Shown: positions 35,741 through 44,267 of the stretch, piece after piece
Numbering within the stretch: position 1 is the first letter of the stretch
Layout: each line of letters begins with the position of its first letter
Program-made: the position numbers and the translations under genes
Assembly: GCF_012035195.1 (NCBI RefSeq)
Contig: NZ_JAAVJH010000014.1
Location: forward strand, 1 to 64,000
Origin: Sphingomonas corticis
GTDB lineage: Bacteria; Pseudomonadota; Alphaproteobacteria; Sphingomonadales; Sphingomonadaceae
Direction of reading: 5' to 3'
Length of the DNA stretch: 64,000 nucleotides
The notes under the pieces: model-generated
The model's input: only the letters and a program-made list of their open reading frames with translations
Databases searched by the model: none
What the model was told of the DNA's origin: nothing

Positions 35741-36438
35741 CAGGCCCGGTCGCGCTCCTCGCCCAGCCCGCGCCCGCCTTCGCCGCGTTCCGCCAGCAGC
35801 GCGTCGAGGCGGCGGCGCATCGCGTCCAGCTCGCACCGCAGGATCTCCACCTTCTGCGTGGCGGGATCGAACATCTCGCTGCATGGCGTGCCGTAGGGGA
35901 CGAAACGCGGCTCGGCGCGGGCGCCGTCCACCATCGTCGGGCGGGCGGGGATGCCGACCATCACCGCGCCCGCGGGCACGTCCTTCGTCACCACTGCATT
36001 GGCGCCGACGCGTGCGCGCGGCCCCACGGTAATGGGGCCGAGCACCTGCGCGCCCGAGCCGATGATGGCACCGTCGGCGATCGTCGGGTGCCGCTTCCCC
36101 GCGACACCGTCGTCCGGACTGGTGCCGCCCAGCGTCACGCACTGGTAGATGGTCACGTCGTCGCCGATCTGCGCGGTCTCGCCGATCACGACGAAGCCGT
36201 GGTCGATGAAGAAGTTGCGGCCGATCGTGGCGCCGGGATGGATGTCGATCGCGGTCACGAACCGCGACCAGTGGTTCACGATCCGCGCCGCCAGGTACCA
36301 GCGGCGGCGATAGAGCGCGTGCGCGACGCGGTGATAGGCGAGCGCCCACACGCCGGGATAGGTCAGGATCTCCCACCGCGAATGCGGCGCCGGATCGCGG
36401 GCGCGGATCGAATCGAGATAGGTCAACAGTCGCGCCAT
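35740..36438 (-). CDS. cysE: Serine O-acetyltransferase
   Basis: 232 residues. It makes O-acetylserine, the carbon acceptor for cysteine synthesis. The left-handed beta-helix is visible as hexapeptide repeats ([58 protein letters not shown]), with the catalytic His segment FFIDHG. It is the short EpsC-like form lacking the long N-terminal helical domain of E. coli CysE. A TSUP permease is divergently encoded 140 bases away, so both may serve sulfur metabolism. Confidence 0.93.
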   Translation of the reverse strand: MARLLTYLDSIRARDPAPHSRWEILTYPGVWALAYHRVAHALYRRRWYLAARIVNHWSRFVTAIDIHPGATIGRNFFIDHGFVVIGETAQIGDDVTIYQCVTLGGTSPDDGVAGKRHPTIADGAIIGSGAQVLGPITVGPRARVGANAVVTKDVPAGAVMVGIPARPTMVDGARAEPRFVPYGTPCSEMFDPATQKVEILRCELDAMRRRLDALLAERGEGGRGLGEERDRA

Positions 36439-36578
36439 GCCGGTCCCCTTGCCGGCATGAAATAAGACACCGCGGCGACAAGTTCCATATCTGCGCTATC
36501 GACGACCGTCAGGCGAATTGCCTAGCGCTCCGGGGGAAATTCCGGAAACAACGACTCCGATCCGTCATTGGAGCCTGC

Positions 36579-37352
36579 ATGACGCCTCTCGCCGACATGG
36601 ATTTCGCCGCCCTGCTGCCGTTCATCGCCGTCGGCTTCGGCGCGCAGCTGGTCGACGGGGCGTTGGGCATGGCCTTCGGCGTCATCTGCAACGTGCTGCT
36701 CGTCGCCGTCATCGGCCTGCCGCCTGCGCGCGCGTCGGCCAACGTCCATATCGTCGAGACCTTCACGACCGCCGTGTCGGGCATCAGCCACGCGATCCAC
36801 GGCAACATCGACCGGCGGCTGTTCCTGCGGCTGCTGATCCCCGGCATCATCGGCGGCGTCACCGGCGCGTACCTCATCACCAATGTCGATGCGGAAATGG
36901 TGAAGCCGTACGTCCTCGGCTACCTGGTAGCGGTGGGCGTGTACCTGCTGGTCCGCGGGGTGATGTTCCCGCCGCCGGAGCGGAAGAAGCCCAAGGTGGT
37001 CGAGCCGCTCGGTCTCGTCGGCGGGTTCCTCGATGCCGCGGGCGGGGGCGGCTGGGGACCAATCGTCACGTCCAACCTGCTGGTGCAGGGGGTGGAGCCG
37101 CGCCGCGTAGTCGGGACCGTCAGCGCGGTGGAATTCTTCCTGACCGCCACCGTCTCCGCCGCCTTCATCTATCACCTGGGCTGGAAGGACTTCGCCACCG
37201 CCACGGTCGGCCTGCTGATCGGCGGCGTGGCGGCAGCGCCGGTGGGCGCCATCGTCGCCAAGCGGGTGCCGACCAAGGTGCTGCTGGTGCTGGTCGGCGT
37301 GGTGCTGACGATCACCAGCACCTACGGCTTCGTTCGCGCCGTGCTGATGTAG
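36579..37352 (+). CDS. TSUP-family permease (TauE/SafE sulfite/anion exporter)
   Basis: 257 residues with about eight hydrophobic segments and the duplicated family motif: GFGAQLVDGALGMAFG near the N-terminus and VGGFLDAAGGGGWGPIVTSNLL in the second half. TSUP proteins move sulfite, sulfonates or organic anions. Its location beside cysE suggests sulfur traffic. oxyR begins 53 bases downstream on the same strand. Confidence 0.9.
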   Translation: MTPLADMDFAALLPFIAVGFGAQLVDGALGMAFGVICNVLLVAVIGLPPARASANVHIVETFTTAVSGISHAIHGNIDRRLFLRLLIPGIIGGVTGAYLITNVDAEMVKPYVLGYLVAVGVYLLVRGVMFPPPERKKPKVVEPLGLVGGFLDAAGGGGWGPIVTSNLLVQGVEPRRVVGTVSAVEFFLTATVSAAFIYHLGWKDFATATVGLLIGGVAAAPVGAIVAKRVPTKVLLVLVGVVLTITSTYGFVRAVLM

Positions 37353-37405
37353 GTGCATCGGCGGCGCGCATCGTCTATCCGCCGCGACGCGACGGAAGAG
37401 GACGA

Positions 37406-38323
37406 ATGGCGGCCACCTACCTGCCCACGCTGAAGCAGCTGCAATATCTGGTCGCGCTGAAGGACCAGGGACATTTCGGCCGCGCGGCGGAGGCGTGCTT
37501 CGTCACGCAGTCGACGCTGTCCGCCGGGCTGCGCGAGCTGGAAACGCTGATCGGCGTCACGCTGGTGGAGCGGACGCGGCGCGTCGTGCGCTTCACGCCG
37601 CTGGGCGAGCGGATCGCCGCCAAGGCGCGCACCGTGCTGCGCGAGGCGGAGGAGCTGGGCGACATGGCGCGCGCGGCGGGTCGCCCGCTGTCGGGCGAGA
37701 TGCGGATGAGCGTCATCCCCACGATCGCGCCCTTCCTGCTGCCCCGCATCCTGCCGCGTCTGCGGCGCGACTATCCCGACCTGAAGCTGTTCCTGCGCGA
37801 GGAGCCGAGCGGCCCGGCGTGCGAAGCGCTGCACAACGGCCGCGCAGACTGCGTGCTGCTGGCGCTGCCCTATGCCTGCGGCGAGGTGACGGTGATGAAA
37901 CTGTTCGACGACCGCCTGTTCCTTGCCTTTCCGGAAGGCGAGCTGCCCGCCACCCCCGCGCCGATCGCCGCCGGCGACATCGACGAAACGCGGCTGCTGC
38001 TGCTGGAGGACGGGCATTGCCTCAAGGACCACGCGCTGGCGGCGTGCAACCGCGCGGAGCTGCGCGCGGAAGCGACGATGCTGGGCACGTCGCTGCACAC
38101 CATCGTGCAGATGGTCGACAATGGCCTGGGCGTCACCATGCTGCCGGGGATCGCGCTGGACGCCGGCATCCTCGACCACACGCGCATCGTCGCGCGCCCG
38201 CTGGAGGCGGACCAGCCGACGCGTACGCTGGCGCTGGTGTGGCGCCGCGCGTCGCCGCGGGAGCGCGATTTCCAGCTGCTGGGCGAGGTGCTGCGGCAGG
38301 TGGAGGTGGAGCGGGCGGCCTAG
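37406..38323 (+). CDS. oxyR: OxyR, peroxide-sensing LysR-type regulator
   Basis: 305 residues. The N-terminal winged helix-turn-helix (LKQLQYLVALKDQGHFGRAAEACFVTQSTLSAGLRELE) is followed by a substrate-binding-like domain. The redox pair is visible as Cys205 and Cys214 in LLEDGHCLKDHALAAC, with the same nine-residue spacing as Cys199/Cys208 of E. coli OxyR. It should activate catalase and peroxidase genes after H2O2 oxidation. The ATG at 37406 has GGAAGAGG upstream. Confidence 0.95.
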   Translation: MAATYLPTLKQLQYLVALKDQGHFGRAAEACFVTQSTLSAGLRELETLIGVTLVERTRRVVRFTPLGERIAAKARTVLREAEELGDMARAAGRPLSGEMRMSVIPTIAPFLLPRILPRLRRDYPDLKLFLREEPSGPACEALHNGRADCVLLALPYACGEVTVMKLFDDRLFLAFPEGELPATPAPIAAGDIDETRLLLLEDGHCLKDHALAACNRAELRAEATMLGTSLHTIVQMVDNGLGVTMLPGIALDAGILDHTRIVARPLEADQPTRTLALVWRRASPRERDFQLLGEVLRQVEVERAA

Positions 38324-38341
38324 CGGTCGCCCTCACGCTTT

Positions 38342-38425
38342 CCACCCGGCGTTGCCGGGTGGGCCCCCTCCCTCTCCCATCACACGGGGAGGAAGGCGCG
38401 AAGCGCCGGAAGGGTGAGGGTGATA
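38342..38425. repeat. Composite palindromic repeat (family D)
   Basis: A perfect 9-bp hairpin, CCACCCGGC-GTT-GCCGGGTGG (38342-38362), is followed by CCCTCCCTCTCCCATC, a GGCGC-GAA-GCGCC hairpin (38394-38406) and GGGTGAGGGTG. It lies between the convergent ends of oxyR and proS and probably ends both transcripts. Confidence 0.65.
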
Positions 38426-38432
38426 GCCGGAC

Positions 38433-39959
38433 CTAATACGCCCGCCCGACCAGCACCCGCTCCACCGCCGGCTCGCCGGTGAAGATGCAGGCGCCGTCCG
38501 CCGCCGCCTGCCCCGCGGGGGCGTTGCGCAGCGTCAGTTTCAGCGCCTTCAGCCGCTCCACCACCTTGTCCAGCGCAGCGCCGGTGGGGCGCGCCCATTG
38601 CACCTCCAGCCAGCCCGGTGCCTTCGCGCCCTCGGCGAAGTGCGACTCCACCTCGGCGAAGTCGGACACGGGCCGGATGTTCGCCTTCAGCCGCTCCGTC
38701 GCCTCGTTGCGGAGCGTCCGCTGCACCTCTTCCAGCAGCGCGCCCACGGCGAGGCCGTCGCGCGGCGTGGCGACGCTGTCGAGTTTCCCGTCCTGGCGGT
38801 ACAGCCGGTCGCGGCGGATGACGGACACGTTGCCCGCCGCCATGTCGCGCCCGCCGACCTCGATCACCACCGGCGCGCCCTTCTTCACCCAGCTCCAGCG
38901 CTTCGTCGCCGCCTTCACCGGCTTCAGGTCAAGCAGCGCGCGCACCGGCTCGCCCAGCGCGGTCTGCGCCGCGAGCGCCTGCTGCAATTCGCGGCAATAG
39001 GCGACCAGCGCCTCGTCCTCCGGCACGTCGCGCAGCATCGGCATGATCACGACCTGCCACGGCGCGATCTTCGGCGGCACGCGCAGGCCGTCGTCGTCGC
39101 CGTGGACCATGATGACCGCGCCGATCATCCGCGTCGACACGCCCCAGCTGGTCGTCTGCGCGTGCTCCAGCTCGCCCGACGCGTTCTGGAAGCGGATGTT
39201 CTGCGCGCGCGCGAAATTGCTGCCCAGGAAGTGCGAGGTGCCCGCCTGCAGCGCCTTGCCGTCCTGCATCATCGCCTCGATCGACCAGGTCTCGACCGCG
39301 CCGGGAAAGCGCTCGTTCTCCGGCTTCTCGCCCGCGACGACCGGCACGGCGAGATCGTCCTCGGCGAAGGAGCGGTACACCTCCAGCATCCGCAGCGTCT
39401 CCGCCCGCGCCTCGTCCGCGCTGGCGTGGGCGGTGTGCCCCTCCTGCCACAGGAATTCGCTGGTGCGCAGGAACATCCGCGTGCGCATCTCCCACCGCAC
39501 GACATTGGCCCATTGGTTGATGAGCACCGGCAGGTCGCGCCACGATTGCACCCAGCGCGCGAAGGCGTGGCCGATCACCGTCTCCGATGTCGGGCGCACG
39601 ACCAGCGGCTCTTCCAGCTTCGCGGCGGGATCGGGCACCAGTCCGCCCTTGCCGTCGGCGACCAGCCGGTGGTGCGTCACCACCGCCATCTCCTTGGCGA
39701 AGCCTTCGACGTGCGCCGCCTCCTGCTCGAAATAGGAGAGCGGGATGAACAGCGGAAAATAGCAATTCTCGTGCCCGGTCGCCTTGATGCGGTCGTCGAG
39801 CAGGCGCTGGATGCGCTCCCATATGCCGTAACCCCACGGCCGGATGACCATGCAGCCGCGCACCCCGCTCTCCTCGGCGAGATCGGCCTCGGTGATGACG
39901 GCCTGGTACCAGGCGGCGAAATCCGCGTCGCGGGTGACGGAAAGGGCGTGCTTGACCAT
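38433..39959 (-). CDS. proS: Prolyl-tRNA synthetase, archaeal/eukaryotic-type (type 3)
   Basis: A 508-residue class II aminoacyl-tRNA synthetase. Motif 2 is seen around NQWANVVRWEMRTRMFLRTSEFLWQEGHTAHA, with the proline-site RPTSETVIGHAF. The C-terminus carries the extra domain of the archaeal/eukaryotic type and ends in Tyr (VLVGRAY), as in the ProS type 3 group. Most sphingomonads would be expected to use the bacterial-type ProS, so this may be an acquired or second copy. The ATG at 39959 matches the family start MVKHALSVTRDADFAAWY. Confidence 0.92.
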   Translation of the reverse strand: MVKHALSVTRDADFAAWYQAVITEADLAEESGVRGCMVIRPWGYGIWERIQRLLDDRIKATGHENCYFPLFIPLSYFEQEAAHVEGFAKEMAVVTHHRLVADGKGGLVPDPAAKLEEPLVVRPTSETVIGHAFARWVQSWRDLPVLINQWANVVRWEMRTRMFLRTSEFLWQEGHTAHASADEARAETLRMLEVYRSFAEDDLAVPVVAGEKPENERFPGAVETWSIEAMMQDGKALQAGTSHFLGSNFARAQNIRFQNASGELEHAQTTSWGVSTRMIGAVIMVHGDDDGLRVPPKIAPWQVVIMPMLRDVPEDEALVAYCRELQQALAAQTALGEPVRALLDLKPVKAATKRWSWVKKGAPVVIEVGGRDMAAGNVSVIRRDRLYRQDGKLDSVATPRDGLAVGALLEEVQRTLRNEATERLKANIRPVSDFAEVESHFAEGAKAPGWLEVQWARPTGAALDKVVERLKALKLTLRNAPAGQAAADGACIFTGEPAVERVLVGRAY

Positions 39960-40023
39960 GATCGCGCCGGTGACACGCCGCCGCGGGTTTCGCAACCTCG
40001 CCCGGCGGGGCTAAGGCCGGGGG

Positions 40024-40926
40024 ATGCCGTCCGACCGCCTGCTTCCCGCCATCCTGCTGCGGCTCGCCTCCGTGCTGCTGTTCGCGCTGATGAACGTCGG
40101 GATCAAGCTGGCCGAGGCGGGCGGCGCCGCGCTGGGCGAGATCCTGTTCTGGCGACAGGCGGGGGCGGCCATGCTGGTCGGCGGGGTGGTGCTGGCCGGG
40201 CCCGGGCTGGCCGCGGTGCGGACGGAACGGATCGGCGCGCACGTACTGCGCTGCGCGATCGGCCTCGTTGCGATGACGCTGACCTTCACCACGCTGACCA
40301 TGCTGCCGCTCGCCGAAGCGACGACGATCGGCTTCTCCATGCCGATCTTCGCGACGATCCTGGGTGCGCTCGTGCTGCGCGAACCGACGGGCGCGTGGCG
40401 CTGGGCCGCGGTTCTGGCGGGGTTCGCCGGCGTGGTGATCGTCGCCGGGCCGGGCGCGGGCGGAGGCGTGCCGACGACCGGCATCCTGACCGGCATCGGC
40501 GCGGCGCTGGGCACCGCCACCGTGTCCGTGCTGCTGCGCACGCTGGGCAGGACGGAGCGGCCATTGGCGACGGTGTTCTGGTTCTCTGTCCTGTCGCTGG
40601 TACCGCTGGGCATCGTGTACGCACTGTCGGCCCAGGCGCACGCGCCGACGATGTGGATGCTGCTGATCGGCCTCGGCATCCTGGGCGGGGCGGGGCAGCT
40701 GGCGATGACCTCCTCGCTGACGCTCGGCCCCGTCTCCGTGGTGGTGCCGATGGACTATACCGCGCTTTTGTGGGCGACCTTGCTGGGCTGGATCGTCTTC
40801 GACCGGCTGCCCGCCGCCGCGACCTGGGCGGGGGCGCCGGTGATCGTCGCGTCGGGGCTCGTCATCGTGTGGCGCGAGCATCGTCGCCGCCGCTCCGAGA
40901 CGCGTCAGGCGGTGACGGAGGGCTGA
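40024..40926 (+). CDS. EamA/DMT-family permease
   Basis: 300 residues with ten predicted helices in two EamA repeats (LASVLLFALMNVGIKLAEAGG and IGAALGTATVSVLLRTLGRT). Family members export amino acids, sugars or other metabolites; the substrate is unknown. Its 3' end overlaps the convergent apbE gene by 22 bases. Confidence 0.85.
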   Translation: MPSDRLLPAILLRLASVLLFALMNVGIKLAEAGGAALGEILFWRQAGAAMLVGGVVLAGPGLAAVRTERIGAHVLRCAIGLVAMTLTFTTLTMLPLAEATTIGFSMPIFATILGALVLREPTGAWRWAAVLAGFAGVVIVAGPGAGGGVPTTGILTGIGAALGTATVSVLLRTLGRTERPLATVFWFSVLSLVPLGIVYALSAQAHAPTMWMLLIGLGILGGAGQLAMTSSLTLGPVSVVVPMDYTALLWATLLGWIVFDRLPAAATWAGAPVIVASGLVIVWREHRRRRSETRQAVTEG

Positions 40927-41882
40927 TCGTCCAGCATCGCGGCGAGTGCGGGCGTGAGGTGCTCGCCGTCGCGTGAAAGGAAGCGCGCCGCCAGTCGTTC
41001 TCGCGCGGCGAGGCGGGCGCCCTCCTCCGGCCCCAGCACCAACAGCGCGCTGGCCCAGGCGTCGGCCGACATCGCGTCGGCGTGGACGACGCTGACCGCG
41101 ACCAGTCCATGGTCGGCAGGGCGCCCGGTGCGCGGATCGATGGTGTGCGCGCCGCGGACGTAATCGCCCGAGGTGGCGACGGCGAGGCCGTGGAGCGCGA
41201 CGCGTAGCGGCGCGGCCGCGACGCCCGCCGGCGTCTCCAGGTCCACCCACCAAGGCTCGCCCGAGGGCTGCACGCCCCAGCCGGCCAGCTCGCCACCGAT
41301 CTCGACCAGCCCGTGCGCGACGCCGTGGTGGCGCAGCAGCGCCGCGACCGCATCGACGGCATGGCCCTTGGCTATGCCCGACAGGTCGAGCGCCACGCCG
41401 CCGGGCTGGAGCATCCGCCGCGCGGCGGGATCGTACGAGAGGCGCGCGTGGCCGGACACGGTGAGCGCCGCCGCGACCGCCGCCTCGTCCGGCACCGGCT
41501 GCGGGCCGGGCGGGCCGTAACCGTGAAGGTCGACCAGCGCGCCGATGGCGGGGTCGAACGCGCCCCCGCTCGCCCGCGCGATCCGCATGCCGGCAGCGAC
41601 GACGTGCGCGAAGTCGGCCGGCAGCGCGTGCCAGCTGCCCGCGGGCGCGCGGTTGAAGCGCGAGAGCAGCGAGGCCGACGCCCAATGGCTCATTTCCGCT
41701 ACCAGCTTTTCCAGCCGCCACGCGACCAGCGCCGCGGCCTCGGCCGGCGGATGCACGGCGAGGACGCGCCACGTCGTTCCCATCGCCTCGCCGCCAAGCG
41801 CGGCGACCGCGGCGTAGGGATCGAGCGCGGCGAAGGCGGCGGGATCGATCGCGGGCGGGAGGGCGATGCGGACGGACATCAT
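40905..41882 (-). CDS. apbE: FAD:protein FMN transferase
   Basis: A 325-residue flavin transferase. It attaches FMN to a Thr/Ser of partner proteins outside the cytoplasm. Family motifs are GTTWRVLAVH, SHWASASLLSRFNRAP, FDPAIGALVDLHGYGPPG, LDLSGIAKGHAVDAVA, VEIGGELAGWG and IDPRTGRPADHG. No clear signal peptide is seen, so it may act through another route or be anchored by partners. It is the last gene of the PepSY-DUF2271-DUF4198 cluster, which supplies a likely acceptor. The ATG at 41882 is followed directly by a second ATG. Confidence 0.92.
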   Translation of the reverse strand: MMSVRIALPPAIDPAAFAALDPYAAVAALGGEAMGTTWRVLAVHPPAEAAALVAWRLEKLVAEMSHWASASLLSRFNRAPAGSWHALPADFAHVVAAGMRIARASGGAFDPAIGALVDLHGYGPPGPQPVPDEAAVAAALTVSGHARLSYDPAARRMLQPGGVALDLSGIAKGHAVDAVAALLRHHGVAHGLVEIGGELAGWGVQPSGEPWWVDLETPAGVAAAPLRVALHGLAVATSGDYVRGAHTIDPRTGRPADHGLVAVSVVHADAMSADAWASALLVLGPEEGARLAARERLAARFLSRDGEHLTPALAAMLDDQPSVTA

Positions 41883-41899
41883 CGTTTCACCCTCTGCCT

Positions 41900-41992
41900 C
41901 GTCATGCCCGGCCTGTCCCGGCATCCAGGGCGCCATTCGCCGGCGCGTGCGGGCCGTGCAACCCTGGATCCCGGGATAGGCTCGGGATGACG
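41900..41992. repeat. Dispersed palindromic repeat (family A)
   Basis: CGTCATGCCCGGCCTGTCCC at the left and GGCTCGGGATGACG at the right. It separates apbE from the DUF4198 gene inside the presumed operon. Confidence 0.75.
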
Positions 41993-42002
41993 CAGGCGGA
42001 CC

Positions 42003-42845
42003 TTACGGCGTCAGCACTTCCACCGTCGTCGTGTACGCCAAGCGCCGCTCGGTGACGCGCGGCTGGCTGCTCTTCGCGTCGGTCAGCGTGGCGTTCAGCC
42101 AGTACATGCCGGCGGAGGGCCAGGTGATCGTCGCCACTCCCTGCGCGTCGGTGGTCACGTCCATGCCGCCTTCCGCGTCGCGGTAGCGCTTGCCGCCGGG
42201 GATGGCGGTCACCTTCAGCCCCGCGGCGGGCTTTCCGTCGACGAGGAAGCGGAACTTCGCCGCCTCGCCCGCGACCAGCTCGTCGGGATGCGTGATCGGC
42301 GCCAGTTCCAGCCCGCGGCCGGTCGTCTTTAGCACCGTCGTCGTCGGCTCGCCCGCCGTGACGAAGATCTCGTTGCGGCTGATCGTCTCCGTCAGCTTCA
42401 CGTCGGTCGCGTTGGCGGGAATGTCCGCGACGGTCAGCGGCGCGGGGGCGCCGGGCTGGGGCGGGCCGCGGCGCCCGCCGACGCGCTTCTCCTCGCCGTT
42501 CACCTTGAAGCTGCCGATCACGCCCGACATTTCGCTGCCGATCTTCCACGTCCCCGGCTTGTCCAGCTTCACGTCGAAGACCGAGCGATAGCGGCCGGTG
42601 GCACCGTTCTGAAGCTGGCCGGGCGTCCCGTCCGGCTGCCACACCTTCACGTTCTCCAATCGGCCGGGCTGGTGATCGAAGAAGAACAGGTCGTTGGAGA
42701 CCGCGGCGTCGACCGTCACCCAGCTGTCGGTGCCGGAGAAGACGGTGCCAGACGGCAGGAACCACATCCGGTGCGCGGAAACGCCCGCCGGGATGGTAAG
42801 GAGCGCGGCGGCACCGGCGAGGAGCGAGAGGAAGCGAGGTTTCAT
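42003..42845 (-). CDS. DUF4198 domain periplasmic protein
   Basis: 280 residues with a signal peptide (to GVSAHRMWF). The mature protein begins HRMWFLPSGTVFSG, the typical DUF4198 opening, with an Ig-like C-terminal region (AAGLKVTAIPGGKRYRDAEGGMDVTTDAQG). DUF4198 proteins are often linked to nickel or iron uptake and to ApbE-dependent flavin clusters. The role here is inferred from the neighbours: PepSY membrane protein, DUF2271 and ApbE. Confidence 0.87.
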   Translation of the reverse strand: MKPRFLSLLAGAAALLTIPAGVSAHRMWFLPSGTVFSGTDSWVTVDAAVSNDLFFFDHQPGRLENVKVWQPDGTPGQLQNGATGRYRSVFDVKLDKPGTWKIGSEMSGVIGSFKVNGEEKRVGGRRGPPQPGAPAPLTVADIPANATDVKLTETISRNEIFVTAGEPTTTVLKTTGRGLELAPITHPDELVAGEAAKFRFLVDGKPAAGLKVTAIPGGKRYRDAEGGMDVTTDAQGVATITWPSAGMYWLNATLTDAKSSQPRVTERRLAYTTTVEVLTP

Positions 42846-42887
42846 CTTTGGGATCCCTTTTTTGGACCATCCCCCCGGTTCGCGGTG

Positions 42888-42940
42888 AGGAAGGGCTGAG
42901 CGTGTCGAAGCCCTGTCTCGAACCGCCCGTGCTCCGAGAC
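42888..42940. repeat. Degenerate family B repeat
   Basis: AAGGGCTGAGCGTGTCGAAGCCC is related to the CTGAG-TCGAAG repeats elsewhere. It fills most of the 129-base gap between the DUF4198 and DUF2271 genes. Confidence 0.4.
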
Positions 42941-42974
42941 GTCGGGGCGGACGGGAGCGGGACAATTATCGCGT

Positions 42975-43448
42975 CTAGCGGATCGTCACCGCGCCCAGCT
43001 CCGCCTTGCCGGCACCACCACCCCGCGGCGAGGGCACGGTCAGCGGCACGCTCACCAGCTCGCGCCCGCCGGTCTCGCGCGCGGCCTCGACGTTCAGGAC
43101 GTAGGCGCCGGGCTTCAGGTCCGCTGGCAGCGGGATGGCGTGGCTTCCCGGCGCGCGCGTGGCGCCGGACACGCCGCTGGCGGGCATCTTCAGCGCGCGG
43201 CCGCCCTTGCGCCACCAGGCGCGCAGGTCCGACAGCCACTTGGTCCCCGGCTCCTGGCCACCCTTCTTCACGTCGTACCACACCGCCAGCGTCCGCGCCG
43301 GGCCGCCGCCCTGCGGCTCGAGCCACACGGCGACGTAGGGCCGATGGTATTCGGCGACGTTCAGCCGCGGGATCGTGACCGTCACGGTCGATGCCGACGC
43401 CGGAAGCGCGATCGCCCCGGCGGCGAAGGCATAGGTGAGCGGACGCAT
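42975..43448 (-). CDS. DUF2271 periplasmic protein with candidate flavinylation site
   Basis: 157 residues: a signal peptide (to PASAS), then the DUF2271 core ([46 protein letters not shown]). Residues 94-97 read SGAT, in the context [11 protein letters not shown], which matches the (S/T)GA(S/T) motif that ApbE modifies; Thr97 would carry FMN. The gene starts 12 bases after the PepSY gene stop and lies two genes upstream of apbE. I infer that it is the flavin-bearing electron carrier of this cluster. Confidence 0.87.
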   Translation of the reverse strand: MRPLTYAFAAGAIALPASASTVTVTIPRLNVAEYHRPYVAVWLEPQGGGPARTLAVWYDVKKGGQEPGTKWLSDLRAWWRKGGRALKMPASGVSGATRAPGSHAIPLPADLKPGAYVLNVEAARETGGRELVSVPLTVPSPRGGGAGKAELGAVTIR

Positions 43449-43460
43449 GGATTTCCCCCG

Positions 43461-44114
43461 TTAGTGGATGAAGAAGACGGCGATCAGCGCCGGGATGGCG
43501 AGCCCCGCGCCGACCAGCGGCCAGGTGGACGGGCGGTGGCGCGCGTGCAGCTGGAGCAGCAGCAGCCCGGTGAGCGTGAAGACGACGCAGGCGGCGGCGA
43601 AGACGTCGATGAACCAGAACCAGGCGCTGCCCGAATTGCGCCCCTTGTGCAGGTCGTTGAGGTAGCTGATCCAGCCGCGGTTCGTCACTTCCGAGGTGAT
43701 GGCGCCGGTCGCGCGGTCGATGCTGACCCAGGCGTCGCCGCCGGGGCGGGGCAGCGCGACATAGACCTCGCTCTCCGACCATTCCGCCGCCCGGCCCGCG
43801 GGATCGAGGCCGACGCGGTCCACCACCGCGGTCGCGACGCGCGCGGGCAGCGGCGCATCGGTGGCGGCCGGTGCGGGCGCGAGCAGGCGCGTCATGGGAG
43901 CGGGGAGTTGCGCCGCCTTCTGCGACACCTTGGGATCGGCCGCGATCGAGGCGGCGTGGTTCAGCGTGATGCCGGTGATCGCGAACAGCATCATCCCGAC
44001 CAGCGAGATCGCCGCCGACACCCAGTGCCAGGTGTGCAGCTGCTTCAGCCAGAACGCGCTGACGCGGCGCTTCGGCTTGGCGGTCTTCGTCGTGGCGAGG
44101 GGGGCGTGAATCAG
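43461..44114 (-). CDS. PepSY-associated transmembrane protein
   Basis: About 186-217 residues depending on the start. Visible parts are [11 protein letters not shown], a first helix ([22 protein letters not shown]), a periplasmic PepSY-like region with [25 protein letters not shown] and [11 protein letters not shown], and two C-terminal helices. It probably passes electrons across the membrane to the DUF2271 partner. The start is unclear: no ATG/GTG/TTG precedes the conserved N-terminus in frame. Options are CTG at 44114 with CGGAG upstream, a GTG at 44021 that cuts off [11 protein letters not shown], or ATG 44160 if one C is removed from a C6 run. Confidence 0.78.
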   Translation of the reverse strand: MIHAPLATTKTAKPKRRVSAFWLKQLHTWHWVSAAISLVGMMLFAITGITLNHAASIAADPKVSQKAAQLPAPMTRLLAPAPAATDAPLPARVATAVVDRVGLDPAGRAAEWSESEVYVALPRPGGDAWVSIDRATGAITSEVTNRGWISYLNDLHKGRNSGSAWFWFIDVFAAACVVFTLTGLLLLQLHARHRPSTWPLVGAGLAIPALIAVFFIH

Positions 44115-44198
44115 TGCGGCTCCGACGGGGTCCAGCCGCTTCTGCGCTATTGCGAGGCATTGTCAACATTGTTCGCGCGATCGCCAGTGCGACACACG

Positions 44199-44215
44199 CG
44201 ATGCGACACGCATCG
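44199..44215. promoter_or_regulatory. Inverted repeat in the divergent uvrB/PepSY promoter region
   Basis: CGATGCG-ACA-CGCATCG, a perfect 7-bp inverted repeat, lies midway between the two divergent genes. It could be an operator or a small hairpin in the uvrB leader. No LexA-type direct repeat (GTTC-N7-GTTC) was found in this region. Confidence 0.4.
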
Positions 44216-44267
44216 TGACGCGAACAAGCCCTTCCCTCGTTCCCGTTTCGCCCCCATCTTGGCCGTC

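Noticed and set aside
44170..44267. LexA box for uvrB
   Set aside because: I looked for GTTC-N7-GTTC and GAAC-N7-GAAC; single GTTC and GAAC tetramers occur but not at the required spacing.
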